Shown piece after piece: positions 31,391-39,858 of a DNA stretch of 40,986 bases. How positions within the stretch are numbered: the first letter of the stretch is position 1; every line of letters begins with the position of its first letter. Both the position numbers and the translations under genes were made by a program. Source of the DNA: an uncultured Collinsella sp. (GTDB taxonomy: Bacteria > Actinomycetota > Coriobacteriia > Coriobacteriales > Coriobacteriaceae); NCBI GenBank assembly GCA_958433005.1, contig CAUAWV010000018.1, positions 1 to 40,986 of the forward strand, in the 5' to 3' direction. The notes beneath the pieces were generated by a model that searched no databases, was not told the origin of the DNA, and worked only from the letters and a program-made list of their open reading frames with translations.

Positions 31391-33082
31391 ATGAAGGTGG
31401 TTATCGTTGGAGGCGTCGCGGGCGGCGCATCGGCGGCGGCACGTTTGCGCAGACTCGACGAGCAGGCCCAAATTGTCATCTTTGAGCGCACGGGTTTTGT
31501 ATCGTATGCCAATTGTGGGCTTCCGTACTACATTGGCGGCGTGATAGAAGAAGAGAGCGCATTGACGCTGCAGTCTCCCAAGGGCTTTTGGGATCGCTTT
31601 CGCATTGCGGTCAAGACGAGTCACGAGGTGTTTGCCATCCATCCCGATTCGCATACGGTCGAGGTTCGCAATATGCTGACGGGCGAGGAATTTGTCGAGA
31701 CGTATGACAAGCTCATCCTGTCGCCGGGTGCAAAGCCGATCCGCCCTGCGTTGCCGGGCATCGACTCGGATAAAATCTTTAGCCTACGCACCGTTGAGGA
31801 CACGCTGCGTATTCACAGCTATGTTCGAGAGCGGCGACCGAGCAGTGCCGTCGTGATCGGCGGCGGCTTCATTGGCGTCGAGACGGCGGAGAATCTGTGC
31901 GAGCTGGGGCTCCAGGTGACCCTTCTGCAGCGTCCCGTCCAGCTTATGAACAACCTGGATTACGACATGGCGACCCTTTTGCATACCGAGGTGCGTGAGC
32001 ACGGTATCGATCTGCGCCTCAAGGCCGATGTGACAGGTTTTGAGGAAGTTGATGGCCGCGTTGTCACCCATGTTGCGGGCGATGACCCTATCGGAGCCGA
32101 TATGGTGCTGCTTGCCATTGGCGTGGCACCTGAGAGCCATCTGGCGCAAGAGGCGGGGCTCGAACTGGGCATCAAGGGGGCTATTGTGGTCAACGACCGC
32201 ATGGAGACCTCTGCTGCCGACGTGTATGCCGTGGGCGATGCCGTGCAGGTCACGCATCAGGTGACCGGCGAGGACGCGGTCATTTCGCTCGCCGGCCCCG
32301 CCAACAAGCAGGGGCGTGTCGTCGCCGATGTCATAGCCGGCATGGACAGCTGCTACCTCGGATCGTTGGGCTCATCGGTTATCAAGGTATTCGACTTGAC
32401 GGCGGCAAGCACGGGACTATCCGAAAAGGCGGCACACGCGGCGGGAATTGACTGCGACAGCGTGGTCCTGTCGCCCGGTTCGCATGCGGGTTATTATCCG
32501 GGTGCAACGCCCATGACCATGAAGGTTGTCTTCGAGAAGCAGGGATTGCGCCTGCTGGGTGCGCAAATCGTGGGCATCGATGGTGTGGACAAGCGTATCG
32601 ACGTTCTGGCGACTGCCATCCAGGCAGGCATGCGCGGCGATAGGCTTAAGGATTTGGACCTAGCATACGCGCCGCCGTATTCATCGGCGAAGGATCCCGT
32701 CAATATGGCGGGCTTTATGATCGAGAACCTCAATCGCGGCATACTGGCGCAGTGGCATTGGGAGGATGAGCCCAACTTGCCACGCGATGGCAGCGTGCAG
32801 CTGCTCGATGTTCGTACGGAAGGGGAGTATGAGCGCGGGCATATCGATGGTTTCGTAAACATTCCCGTCGATGATCTGCGCAATCGCCTGAGCGAGCTCG
32901 ACCGGGCCAAGCCGGTCTACGTGATTTGCCAGAGCGGCATTCGCAGCTACATTGCTTGCCGCATTTTGGCGCAGCATGGCTTTGAGTGCTTTAACTTCTC
33001 GGGCGGCTATCGCTTCTTTGCAGCCGTGACTGAGGCTCGCCGCGGCAGCGCTAACGTTATGCCGTGCGGGCTCGAAAAGTAG
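31391..33082 (+). CDS. CoA-disulfide reductase-like FAD enzyme fused to rhodanese
   Basis: The protein is 563 aa. The FAD site is VGGVAGGASAAARLR (6-20), the redox Cys is C42 in SYANCGLPYY as in CoA-disulfide reductase and NADH oxidase, and the NAD site is VVIGGGFIGVE near 155. A C-terminal rhodanese domain (about 465-560) has LLDVRTEGEYERGHIDG and ICQSGIRS (Cys 513). CoADR-RHD fusions reduce CoA disulfides, persulfides or polysulfides with NAD(P)H. Cytoplasmic. It follows a half rhodanese gene, and with the upstream thiol pathway it gives this region a sulfur-redox theme. Confidence 0.92.
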   Translation: MKVVIVGGVAGGASAAARLRRLDEQAQIVIFERTGFVSYANCGLPYYIGGVIEEESALTLQSPKGFWDRFRIAVKTSHEVFAIHPDSHTVEVRNMLTGEEFVETYDKLILSPGAKPIRPALPGIDSDKIFSLRTVEDTLRIHSYVRERRPSSAVVIGGGFIGVETAENLCELGLQVTLLQRPVQLMNNLDYDMATLLHTEVREHGIDLRLKADVTGFEEVDGRVVTHVAGDDPIGADMVLLAIGVAPESHLAQEAGLELGIKGAIVVNDRMETSAADVYAVGDAVQVTHQVTGEDAVISLAGPANKQGRVVADVIAGMDSCYLGSLGSSVIKVFDLTAASTGLSEKAAHAAGIDCDSVVLSPGSHAGYYPGATPMTMKVVFEKQGLRLLGAQIVGIDGVDKRIDVLATAIQAGMRGDRLKDLDLAYAPPYSSAKDPVNMAGFMIENLNRGILAQWHWEDEPNLPRDGSVQLLDVRTEGEYERGHIDGFVNIPVDDLRNRLSELDRAKPVYVICQSGIRSYIACRILAQHGFECFNFSGGYRFFAAVTEARRGSANVMPCGLEK

Positions 33083-33092
33083 CGCGCATTGG

Positions 33093-33125
33093 AATGTGAC
33101 AAAGTGACAGCCTCTTTGTCGCATC
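33093..33125. repeat. REP-like palindrome, copy 2 (degenerate)
   Basis: AATGTGACAAAGTGACAG then CCTCTTTGTCGCATC: same element as at 27124 with three changes. It is followed at about 33141-33171 by a hairpin related to that at 27171 and then a T-run, so the pair probably ends the reductase transcript. Confidence 0.75.
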
Positions 33126-33140
33126 GGGGATGTTATATGC

Positions 33141-33182
33141 GGGATGGTGCGCCATGCGGCGTGCTGTCCCGTTCGTTTTTTG
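33141..33182 (+). terminator. Hairpin with T-run after the reductase gene
   Basis: GGGATGGTGCGCC and GGCGTGCTGTCCC pair around ATGC with one mismatch, followed by GTTCGTTTTTTGG. It is related to the hairpin at 27171. Confidence 0.7.
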
Positions 33183-33303
33183 GCGCGGTTCGTTACATTC
33201 CTCACTGGTATCGGCCAAAAATGAGGATAGAGTAGGACAAACGCGCCGAACGTGAACGGCGGGGGAGCGGGCGAGCGCGCCCGCGCGAGAGAGGTTGCCG
33301 TCC

Positions 33304-36300
33304 ATGCTGGATCTCAGAGTTATTTGCAAAAGGTACGTTACGCAGTCGTTTACGCAGGTAGCGCTCGACAGCGTAAGCCTGTCTTTTCGCGATAACGAGT
33401 TTGTAGCCATCCTGGGTCCCTCGGGTTCGGGTAAAACTACGATGCTCAACGTCATTGGTGGACTCGACCATTTCGATTCCGGCGACCTGCTGATCGATGG
33501 CATCTCGACCAAGGATTTCAGCGACCGCGATTGGGATGCCTACAGAAACAATCGCATTGGCTTTGTGTTTCAGAGCTACAACCTCATTCCGCACCAGAGC
33601 ATTTTGGAAAACGTGGAGCTGGCGCTTACGCTCACGGGCGTGGGACATGCCGAGCGCCGCCAGCGTGCGCGTAAGGCGCTCGAGACGGTTGGTCTGGGCG
33701 AGCACGTTGACAAACGCCCGAACCAGCTTTCGGGCGGGCAGATGCAGCGCGTGGCCATTGCCCGCGCCTTGATCAACGACCCCGAGATTGTGCTGGCTGA
33801 CGAGCCGACCGGCGCCTTGGATTCAACGACGTCCGTGCAGGTTATGGATTTGCTCAAGGACGTTGCGCGCGATCGTCTGGTCATCATGGTCACGCACAAT
33901 CCCGAGCTGGCGTACCAGTACGCCACGCGCATCGTCAGCCTGGCGGACGGCAAGGTCACCGACGATTCCGACCCCTTTGATGTGGCCACGGTCGCACATC
34001 GCGAGGCAAAACCCACGCGCAAAACCTCGATGAGCTTTATGACGGCGCTGGGGCTTTCTGCCCGAAACCTCATGACCAAGAAGGGCCGTACGGCCATGAC
34101 TGCCTTTGCAGGTTCGATTGGCATTATTGGCATCGCGGCGATTCTGGCGCTCTCCAACGGCGTAAACGGCTACATCAAAAAGGTCGAGGAGGACACGCTC
34201 TCAAGCTACCCGCTTACGATTTCCAAACAAGATTACGACCTGTCGTCTATGATGGGCGGACAGGGGGGCACGGATGAGGAGGCGTCCAAGGGCGAGGACT
34301 CGTCCGATGGCGCTACCGGCGGCAAGGCTCAGGGGACCGATAAGATCCCTGTGGTCACGGCCGTAAAGGACATGTTCGCAAGTGTTAAATCTAACGATAT
34401 GACGAGCTTTAAGGCATGGCTTGACGACGGCGGCAACGGTATCGACAAAGAGGTCAACGCTATTCAGTATGGTTACGGCGTGACGCCGGTTGTCTATCGT
34501 TCGAGTAAGGGCGACGAGAAGCCCGTTCGCCTTGTTCCCAACGCTATGACCGAGGCCATGAGCGGAGGCGCGAGCTCGGCGGCAACGGTGAGCATGGATT
34601 CCATGGGAACGTCGGTCTTTAACGAGATGATTGACGACCAGAGCCTGCTCGACAGCCAGTACGATGTCGTTGCCGGCCATTGGCCTACGTCCGCCAACGA
34701 GGCCGTGATGGTGCTTTCGAGCCGCGGAACGGTGGGCGACTACACGCTCTACAGCATCGGCGCGCTGGATATCGATGAGCTCAACGACCTGGTTAACAGT
34801 GCCATGACGGCCGACGGCAAGGTCAAGACGCCCAAGACCGGCAGCGACTTTACCTACGACGATGCACTGTCCACGACGTTTAAGGTGTTGTCGCCGGCCG
34901 ATGCCTATCGCAAAAACGAAGAGACCGGCATGTGGACTGACATGTCTGGCGACGCCGACTTTATGAAAGCCAAGGTTGCCGACGGTATTGACGTGCGCAT
35001 TGTGGGCGTGGTGCGACCCAACGAGGCGGCAAACGCGAGCGCATTGTCCCCGGGCATTGCCTATACGCATGCGCTGACTCGCCAGCTTATGGAGCGTGCT
35101 GCCGATTCGCAAATCGTGCAGGAGCAGCTTGCCCACCCCGAGACGGATGTCTTTACGGGCAAGTCTTTCGATGAACTGCAAGGCGAGGCCAAACAGGGCG
35201 TGGATTTGGGCAGCATGTTCGGTGTGGACGAAGCGGCGCTCAAGAGTGCGTTCTCGTTCGATACGTCGGCGCTCTCGGGTGCGGCCGGCGGTATAGACCT
35301 TTCTGGTATCGACTTGTCCGGGCTGGACCTTGACCTTTCGGGCGTTGGGAAGGACATCGACTTCAGCGACATCATGGCCAAAGCGCCGGCCCCAGATTTC
35401 TCGGGCATCTTTGACGGTCTGGAACTCACGCCCGAGCAGATGCAGCAGGTAGGAACGCTTGCCAACCAGCTGTTTGAGGGCTTTCTGCAGTCTGATCAGT
35501 TTAAGGCGCTGTCGCCCGAAGATCTTAAGGACGCGTCAAAGCTTGCTGCCGCATTCTCGGCGTATCTTGAGAATGATGCCGCAGCCCAGCAATGCCTGGC
35601 TCAGCTCAAGGCGTTGGGCGGCGATGCCTTGGCCGAGCGTCTGCAGCAGGTGATGGGCGACTATGTGCAAAAGCAGCTGGCTCCGTATTTGCAGCAGTCT
35701 ATGGATCAGGTGATGAAGGCGGTCAGCGAGCAGATTGCGACGACGGTATCAACCCAGCTCAAGGCGGGTGCGGCAGGGTTCATGGACCAAATGGCGACGC
35801 AGATGTCTTCGAGTTTTGCCAACCTGGCGAGCGCCATGCGCGTGGATGCGGGCGCCTTTGCTCGTGCCATCCACTTCAACATGGACGCCGAGGATCTGAG
35901 CTCGCTCATGATGAGCTATGCCAAGGCGTCGAAGCTCACCTACGACAACAATCTGACCACGTTGGGCTATGCGGACGAGGCGGACCCCATTTCGGTCAAG
36001 ATTTTCCCGCGCGACTTTGAGGCCAAGGAGCGCGTGCTCGATTACATCGATGCGTACAACAAGCAGGTCAAAGCTGCTGGCCACGATGAGCAGGCAATCT
36101 CGTATACCGACTACATGGGCATCATCATGGGCTCGGTGACCGACATCGTGAATACTATCAGCTTGGTGCTCATCGCATTCGTGAGTATCAGTTTGGTGGT
36201 GAGCTCCATCATGATCGGCATCATCACCTACATCAGCGTGCTGGAGCGCAAAAAGGAGATTGGCATCCTGCGCGCGATCGGCGCGTCAAAGCGCAACGTG

Positions 36301-36558
36301 GCCAACGTATTTAATGCCGAGACCTTTATCGAAGGCCTCATTGCCGGCGTCTTTGCCATTGTCGTCGTGGTGGCCGTGAGCTTTCCGGTTAATGCCTGGG
36401 CGCTTGCGGCCAAGCAGGTGCCCAACCTGATGAGCCTGCCCGTTCAAGACGCGCTGATGCTCATTGTAATTTCGGTGCTGCTGACGGTCGTTGCCGGCCT
36501 GCTGCCGGCTCGCAGCGCATCCAAGAAAGACCCTGTGGAAGCCCTACGCTCCGAATAA
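33304..36558 (+). CDS. ABC transporter, fused ATPase and FtsX/MacB-type permease with large outer domain
   Basis: The protein is 1084 aa. ATG 33304 is preferred to TTG 33295, which abuts GAGAGG. The ATPase part has GPSGSGKTT (38-46), LSGGQMQRVAIARAL (142-156) and IVLADEPT (162-169). One helix (about 262-285) leads to a domain of about 640 residues outside, then three helices with the FtsX signature (ISVLERKKEIGILRAIGASK) in the last 160 residues. The outer domain holds Ala/Gln/Met-rich helices and a GIDLSGIDLSGLDLDLSG run near residue 665. Fused ABC-FtsX proteins export peptides or lipids or sense antibiotics; the substrate is unknown. Confidence 0.92.
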   Translation: MLDLRVICKRYVTQSFTQVALDSVSLSFRDNEFVAILGPSGSGKTTMLNVIGGLDHFDSGDLLIDGISTKDFSDRDWDAYRNNRIGFVFQSYNLIPHQSILENVELALTLTGVGHAERRQRARKALETVGLGEHVDKRPNQLSGGQMQRVAIARALINDPEIVLADEPTGALDSTTSVQVMDLLKDVARDRLVIMVTHNPELAYQYATRIVSLADGKVTDDSDPFDVATVAHREAKPTRKTSMSFMTALGLSARNLMTKKGRTAMTAFAGSIGIIGIAAILALSNGVNGYIKKVEEDTLSSYPLTISKQDYDLSSMMGGQGGTDEEASKGEDSSDGATGGKAQGTDKIPVVTAVKDMFASVKSNDMTSFKAWLDDGGNGIDKEVNAIQYGYGVTPVVYRSSKGDEKPVRLVPNAMTEAMSGGASSAATVSMDSMGTSVFNEMIDDQSLLDSQYDVVAGHWPTSANEAVMVLSSRGTVGDYTLYSIGALDIDELNDLVNSAMTADGKVKTPKTGSDFTYDDALSTTFKVLSPADAYRKNEETGMWTDMSGDADFMKAKVADGIDVRIVGVVRPNEAANASALSPGIAYTHALTRQLMERAADSQIVQEQLAHPETDVFTGKSFDELQGEAKQGVDLGSMFGVDEAALKSAFSFDTSALSGAAGGIDLSGIDLSGLDLDLSGVGKDIDFSDIMAKAPAPDFSGIFDGLELTPEQMQQVGTLANQLFEGFLQSDQFKALSPEDLKDASKLAAAFSAYLENDAAAQQCLAQLKALGGDALAERLQQVMGDYVQKQLAPYLQQSMDQVMKAVSEQIATTVSTQLKAGAAGFMDQMATQMSSSFANLASAMRVDAGAFARAIHFNMDAEDLSSLMMSYAKASKLTYDNNLTTLGYADEADPISVKIFPRDFEAKERVLDYIDAYNKQVKAAGHDEQAISYTDYMGIIMGSVTDIVNTISLVLIAFVSISLVVSSIMIGIITYISVLERKKEIGILRAIGASKRNVANVFNAETFIEGLIAGVFAIVVVVAVSFPVNAWALAAKQVPNLMSLPVQDALMLIVISVLLTVVAGLLPARSASKKDPVEALRSE

Positions 36559-36589
36559 TGTGACAAAGGGACAGTCCCTTTGTCACATT
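36557..36589. repeat. REP-like palindrome, copy 3
   Basis: AATGTGACAAAGGGAC-A-GTCCCTTTGTCACATT is a perfect 33-bp palindrome. Its first two bases fall in the TAA stop of the ABC gene, and it lies 6 bp before the end of the next, converging gene. It may terminate both. Confidence 0.85.
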
Positions 36590-36595
36590 GGGTGG

Positions 36596-37729
36596 CTAGC
36601 TCGTTTTGCCCATCAATGTGATACGGATGCTTGGATGGGTGTACTCGTCAAATTCATCCTCGGGATCCGTGTCAAACGAATAGTACGTTTTGATGGGGTT
36701 GTCACTCGTCCTGATGGAGATTCTCTCGTAGAGCGAACCGTTCAAAAAAGCCTGCCTAAACTCTTCGGGGAGCTTTTGCGGTGCTAGGAGCTCGGGACTC
36801 ACGGTCTTGACGTCTACGGTTTGGACGACAGAGGAAAGTTCGTCCAAGTCGAGCTCGATGCGGGCGAGGTTGTCCTCAAGGCTCGCGTCGGGGTCGATCT
36901 CTGCCGCGTAGCTCACTTCCGTGAGCGTTCCCTTGTTGTCAAAATCCAGGTACGTATAGGTCTTCTGGGCATCGGAGTCGCCGTCGTGCAGATAGCTGCG
37001 GACGTGATAGCCGTAATCTTGATATCGCTCGTAGGGGTCATCGGCGGACACGTACTCGCATGAGGGCTCTAATGCCTTGCGTGCGATGGCGATCTGCTCG
37101 GCCGCGGCCGCGGCGTTCTCCTGCATCTCGATGTTTCCCTGCGCCAGCTGCGGGATATAGGCGCCGCACACGATCGCGAGGGGCAGCGCCACAAGCGCGA
37201 CGACCCACTTCTTTGCACGGGGGACAGGCACGCCACAGGCCTCTGCCATGGCCCTTGCGTTGGCGAAGCTTTCGGCAAGCACGTCTGCCGCGGTGGCGAC
37301 GGCGCCTACGGCAGCGGCGACTTCTGCCGCGCCGCCCAGGTTGCGTGCGGTCTCGTTGTCGCTGTTCTTGAGCAGGCGTGCGGCGGCCTGCGTGCCAACA
37401 ACGCCTGCGATTTGTGCCGAGCGGTCTTTCTCGCTCTGCTCGATGGCGAGCCGGTTCTGCATTTCCTTCCACTGCTTGCCGCGCATGCCAAAACGCGGCG
37501 CGAGGGCACAGTAGCAGAATATGACGAGCTCGATGGCGGTGAGCACCAAGGCGGTCATCATGCCCGTCTCTTGGAAGCCTTCGTGATGGAAGACGATGTC
37601 GTCGATCATTTCGAAAGGAATAATCAATAAGGGCAGCACGAATGCCATGGCAAGCGCCGCGCCGGCAACCTTGGGACAGATGCAGTATCGCTGGATGCGC
37701 TTACGTTCTTGTTCGGAAAGTGTTGCCAT
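36596..37729 (-). CDS. Membrane protein of unknown function, 377 aa
   Basis: ATG 37729 follows AAGGA. Two helices near the start (about 20-42 and 55-75) are followed by a charged stretch, an Ala-rich helix (AAEVAAAVGAVATAADVLAESFANARAMAEACG), one more membrane helix (about 175-195), and an acidic outer C-terminal half of about 180 residues ending with beta strands. No family recognised. Its neighbour at 37793 is another membrane protein transcribed in the same direction, so the two may form an operon. Confidence 0.75.
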   Translation of the reverse strand: MATLSEQERKRIQRYCICPKVAGAALAMAFVLPLLIIPFEMIDDIVFHHEGFQETGMMTALVLTAIELVIFCYCALAPRFGMRGKQWKEMQNRLAIEQSEKDRSAQIAGVVGTQAAARLLKNSDNETARNLGGAAEVAAAVGAVATAADVLAESFANARAMAEACGVPVPRAKKWVVALVALPLAIVCGAYIPQLAQGNIEMQENAAAAAEQIAIARKALEPSCEYVSADDPYERYQDYGYHVRSYLHDGDSDAQKTYTYLDFDNKGTLTEVSYAAEIDPDASLEDNLARIELDLDELSSVVQTVDVKTVSPELLAPQKLPEEFRQAFLNGSLYERISIRTSDNPIKTYYSFDTDPEDEFDEYTHPSIRITLMGKTS

Positions 37730-37792
37730 GGCTGATCCTTGGTGTCGTAACGGTCGTTGCGGCGCATGGGGCGCGGGGCGCATCAGTTTGAG

Positions 37793-38320
37793 CTAGCGCT
37801 GGATAAGAACATAGAGCAAGATGCTCATCGCGATGAGCAAGAAGCCTGCGATGTTAAACATCAGTGTGGCAAAGTTGCCCACGATGGGGCGTTCGACATA
37901 GCTTTTGTCTGGGTTGCTGGGGTTGTAGTACACGGTCATTTGGCTACCGAGGGGCCAAAGCTGCTCCGCGAGGGTGCCTAGGCGGGCGATGGGGCCTGTC
38001 TGCACGTGCAGCCAGCCCTTGGCGTCTTCGTAGGCGGTGGCTTGCGTGCGGATGGGGAGTCCCGACAAGCTTTTGGTCTTTATGCCACGGAATTGTTTTT
38101 TCGCGCGGTATTGCGTGCCGTCGACGGTGTATTCCAAAACGGGATTCATTCTGCCTTCACCCATAAAGCGATGGTCGATGACCGTCCCCATGGTCACGGC
38201 GGTACAGGCCTTGGCTTTTTTGCGGGCGGCGGCCTTCATGAGCGCGCTCACTCCGATAAGCAGGATGCCGATGCCCCCAACCAAGATGAGCGCGAGCAGG
38301 GATATCTGCGACGTGGTCAC
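37793..38320 (-). CDS. DUF3592 membrane protein
   Basis: The protein is 175 aa. GTG 38320 follows AAAGGAG at 8-bp spacing. An N-terminal helix (7-30) and a C-terminal helix (153-172) enclose a beta-rich domain with VLEYTVDGTQYRAK and MTVYYNPSNPDKSYVE, the DUF3592 signature. Function is unknown; such proteins are common in Gram-positive and Gram-negative bacteria. It is upstream of the 377-aa membrane protein gene on the same strand, 63 bp apart. Confidence 0.85.
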   Translation of the reverse strand: MTTSQISLLALILVGGIGILLIGVSALMKAAARKKAKACTAVTMGTVIDHRFMGEGRMNPVLEYTVDGTQYRAKKQFRGIKTKSLSGLPIRTQATAYEDAKGWLHVQTGPIARLGTLAEQLWPLGSQMTVYYNPSNPDKSYVERPIVGNFATLMFNIAGFLLIAMSILLYVLIQR

Positions 38321-38392
38321 GGCGTTCTCCTTTGGCGCGATACCGTCATATGTGACCCAGTATAGAGAATCCCGCCATCGATGAGCTATTGC

Positions 38393-38401
38393 GGGGGGGG
38401 G
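38393..38401. repeat. G9 homopolymer
   Basis: Nine consecutive G occur in the intergenic region upstream of the DUF3592 gene. Such tracts can slip, but this one is about 75 bp from the gene start and no effect is evident. It may also be a site of sequencing error. Confidence 0.5.
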
Positions 38402-38410
38402 TCAATTCTG

Positions 38411-38443
38411 AATGTGACAAATGGACTGTTCCTTTGTCACATC
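38411..38443. repeat. REP-like palindrome, copy 4
   Basis: AATGTGACAAATGGAC-T-GTTCCTTTGTCACATC: the element with two changes. It stands 14 bp left of a long fold-back repeat. Confidence 0.8.
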
Positions 38444-38456
38444 GGGGACTGCGGAA

Positions 38457-38641
38457 TCGAGGTCTAATACTTTTCCCGAGAAGTGAACGAGTGAAAACGG
38501 ACTCCCGAAGCATCGACACTTTTGGCGTGCAATTTCCTGCGATTTTGCCAGTCAAATCCTGCGGTTTTGACGCCTAAAAATGTCAATGCTTCGGGGGTCC
38601 AAATACAGCCGTTCACTTCTCGGGAAAAGCATTAGACCTCG
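38457..38641. repeat. Long fold-back element, about 72-bp arms
   Basis: The left arm (38457 to about 38528) and right arm (about 38570 to 38641) are inverted copies. The outer 33 bp, beginning TCGAGGTCTAAT and containing CTTTTCCCGAGAAGTGAACG, differ at one base. The inner part keeps CCCGAAGCAT and a GACA-TTTT-GGCGT block with several changes. The loop of about 40 bp contains two CCTGCG-TTTTG blocks. The outer arms are more conserved than the inner. No frame. It could be a miniature mobile element or a long hairpin RNA, flanked by REP palindromes on both sides. Confidence 0.75.
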
Positions 38642-38806
38642 AAATATGGGCGGCGTTCGCGAACGGCAACTAGCTTGCGTCCGGTAGCCGGCACTTGGGG
38701 CAAAGGGACTGCCCTTTTGCCCCTTCACCATTGCATCGTATCTGGTGTGGAAAAAATATCGCCTGCGTTCTCGCGCCTGCGAAGAGTTCCTGAACCGCTT
38801 GAATGG

Positions 38807-38839
38807 GATGTGACAAAGGGACTGTCCCTTTGTCACATT
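38807..38839. repeat. REP-like palindrome, copy 5
   Basis: GATGTGACAAAGGGAC-T-GTCCCTTTGTCACATT lies 19 bp before the tRNA-dihydrouridine synthase start, close enough to affect its leader. A related GGCAAAGGGACTGCCCTTTTGCC palindrome lies near 38699-38721. Confidence 0.85.
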
Positions 38840-38858
38840 GATTTGAGAGTGGATGTTG

Positions 38859-39815
38859 ATGAATTTATCGCTGGCCCCTATGGAGGGGATTACCGGGCAT
38901 GTGTTCCGTCGCGTGCATGCGGAGTGCTTTGGCGCGCTCGATTGTTATTACACGCCGTTTTTGCCGCCGCCGCGGGTGGGCAACCGCTTTGGTGGCAAGG
39001 CGTTTAAAGAGGTCGATCCTGCCAATAACCAGGGGCTTAACGTAGTACCTCAGCTGATGTCCAAGAATGCGGACGAGTTTGTGTGGGCGGCGCAGGTGCT
39101 CGCCGAGATGGGGTACCGCGAGGTCAATCTCAACCTTGGCTGCCCCTCGGGTACGGTTGTTGCCAAAGGCAAGGGTTCGGGCTTTCTGCGCAACCTGGAT
39201 GAGCTCGAGGTGTTCTTGAGCGACGTGTGCGAACGCTCACCCTTGCCGGTGTCGGTCAAGACCAGGCTGGGGTTGGAAAGCGATGACGAGTACGAACGCG
39301 TGCTCGACCTCTATTGCCGCATGCCGCTGGCAGAGCTGATCGTGCATCCGCGCGTGCAAAAGGACCGTTATACGGGCTCGCCGCGTAAAGAGTTTTACGG
39401 CGAGACGTTGGAGCGGGCGCCGTTTCCCGTGGCCTATAACGGCGACATCTTTGATCTTGAGGACATGGATGCGCTGGTGGGGGCCTATCCCGGAACACGC
39501 CACGTAATGTTGGGGCGCGGCTTGCTCGCGAATCCCGCGCTGGCTCGCATGGTTAAGGGCGGCTCTGCCGCCACGGCTGCCGAGTTGCAGCGCTTCCACG
39601 ACACGCTGTTTGCGGCCTATGCGGACGAGATTGGGGGCAACGCGGTCTTTCGCATGAAGGAATGGTGGTTCTACGCCAAATGTGCCTTCGCCGATCCCGC
39701 TACCGTGCACAAGCTCGTGCGCAAGACCAAAAAGGTCGACGAATACCGCGCCGCCGTCGAGCGCGTCTTTCGCGAGCAGCCGCTCGCGCCTGTTGCCCGC
39801 TTTTGTGGCTACTAG
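38859..39815 (+). CDS. tRNA-dihydrouridine synthase family protein
   Basis: The protein is 318 aa from ATG 38859, with GAGAG 9 bp upstream; ATG 38853 lies too close to it. A TIM barrel starts with LSLAPMEGITGHVFRR. The catalytic Cys is C95 in NLGCPSGTV, followed by GKGSGFL; KTRLGL, HPRVQKDRYTG and GRGLLANP are FMN- and substrate-binding segments. It reduces uridine in tRNA D-loops using NADPH and FMN. The subfamily cannot be decided. The REP palindrome in its leader and the interlocked repeats at its stop are unusual neighbours. Confidence 0.92.
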   Translation: MNLSLAPMEGITGHVFRRVHAECFGALDCYYTPFLPPPRVGNRFGGKAFKEVDPANNQGLNVVPQLMSKNADEFVWAAQVLAEMGYREVNLNLGCPSGTVVAKGKGSGFLRNLDELEVFLSDVCERSPLPVSVKTRLGLESDDEYERVLDLYCRMPLAELIVHPRVQKDRYTGSPRKEFYGETLERAPFPVAYNGDIFDLEDMDALVGAYPGTRHVMLGRGLLANPALARMVKGGSAATAAELQRFHDTLFAAYADEIGGNAVFRMKEWWFYAKCAFADPATVHKLVRKTKKVDEYRAAVERVFREQPLAPVARFCGY

Positions 39816-39858
39816 TCGTTGGGGACGTTCTTTAACGACTAGTCATTCAAGAACGTCC
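39811..39858. repeat. Interlocked inverted repeats (A-B-A'-B')
   Basis: A is ACTAGTCGTT (39811-39820) with A' AACGACTAGT (39834-39843). B is GGACGTTCTT (39823-39832) with B' AAGAACGTCC (39849-39858). Both pairs are perfect 10-bp inverted repeats and they interlock, so in RNA they form either a pseudoknot or two exclusive hairpins. A starts within the last codons of the synthase gene. It may be a REP-type element used as an insertion site by the IS110 that follows. Confidence 0.8.

Noticed and set aside
34201..35181. 326-codon minus-strand frame opposite the ABC transporter
   Set aside because: Basic, low-complexity shadow with no ribosome binding site.
38393..38401. Phase-variable promoter at the G9 tract
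   Set aside because: No promoter elements overlap it and the nearest start codon is 73 bp away; not enough support.
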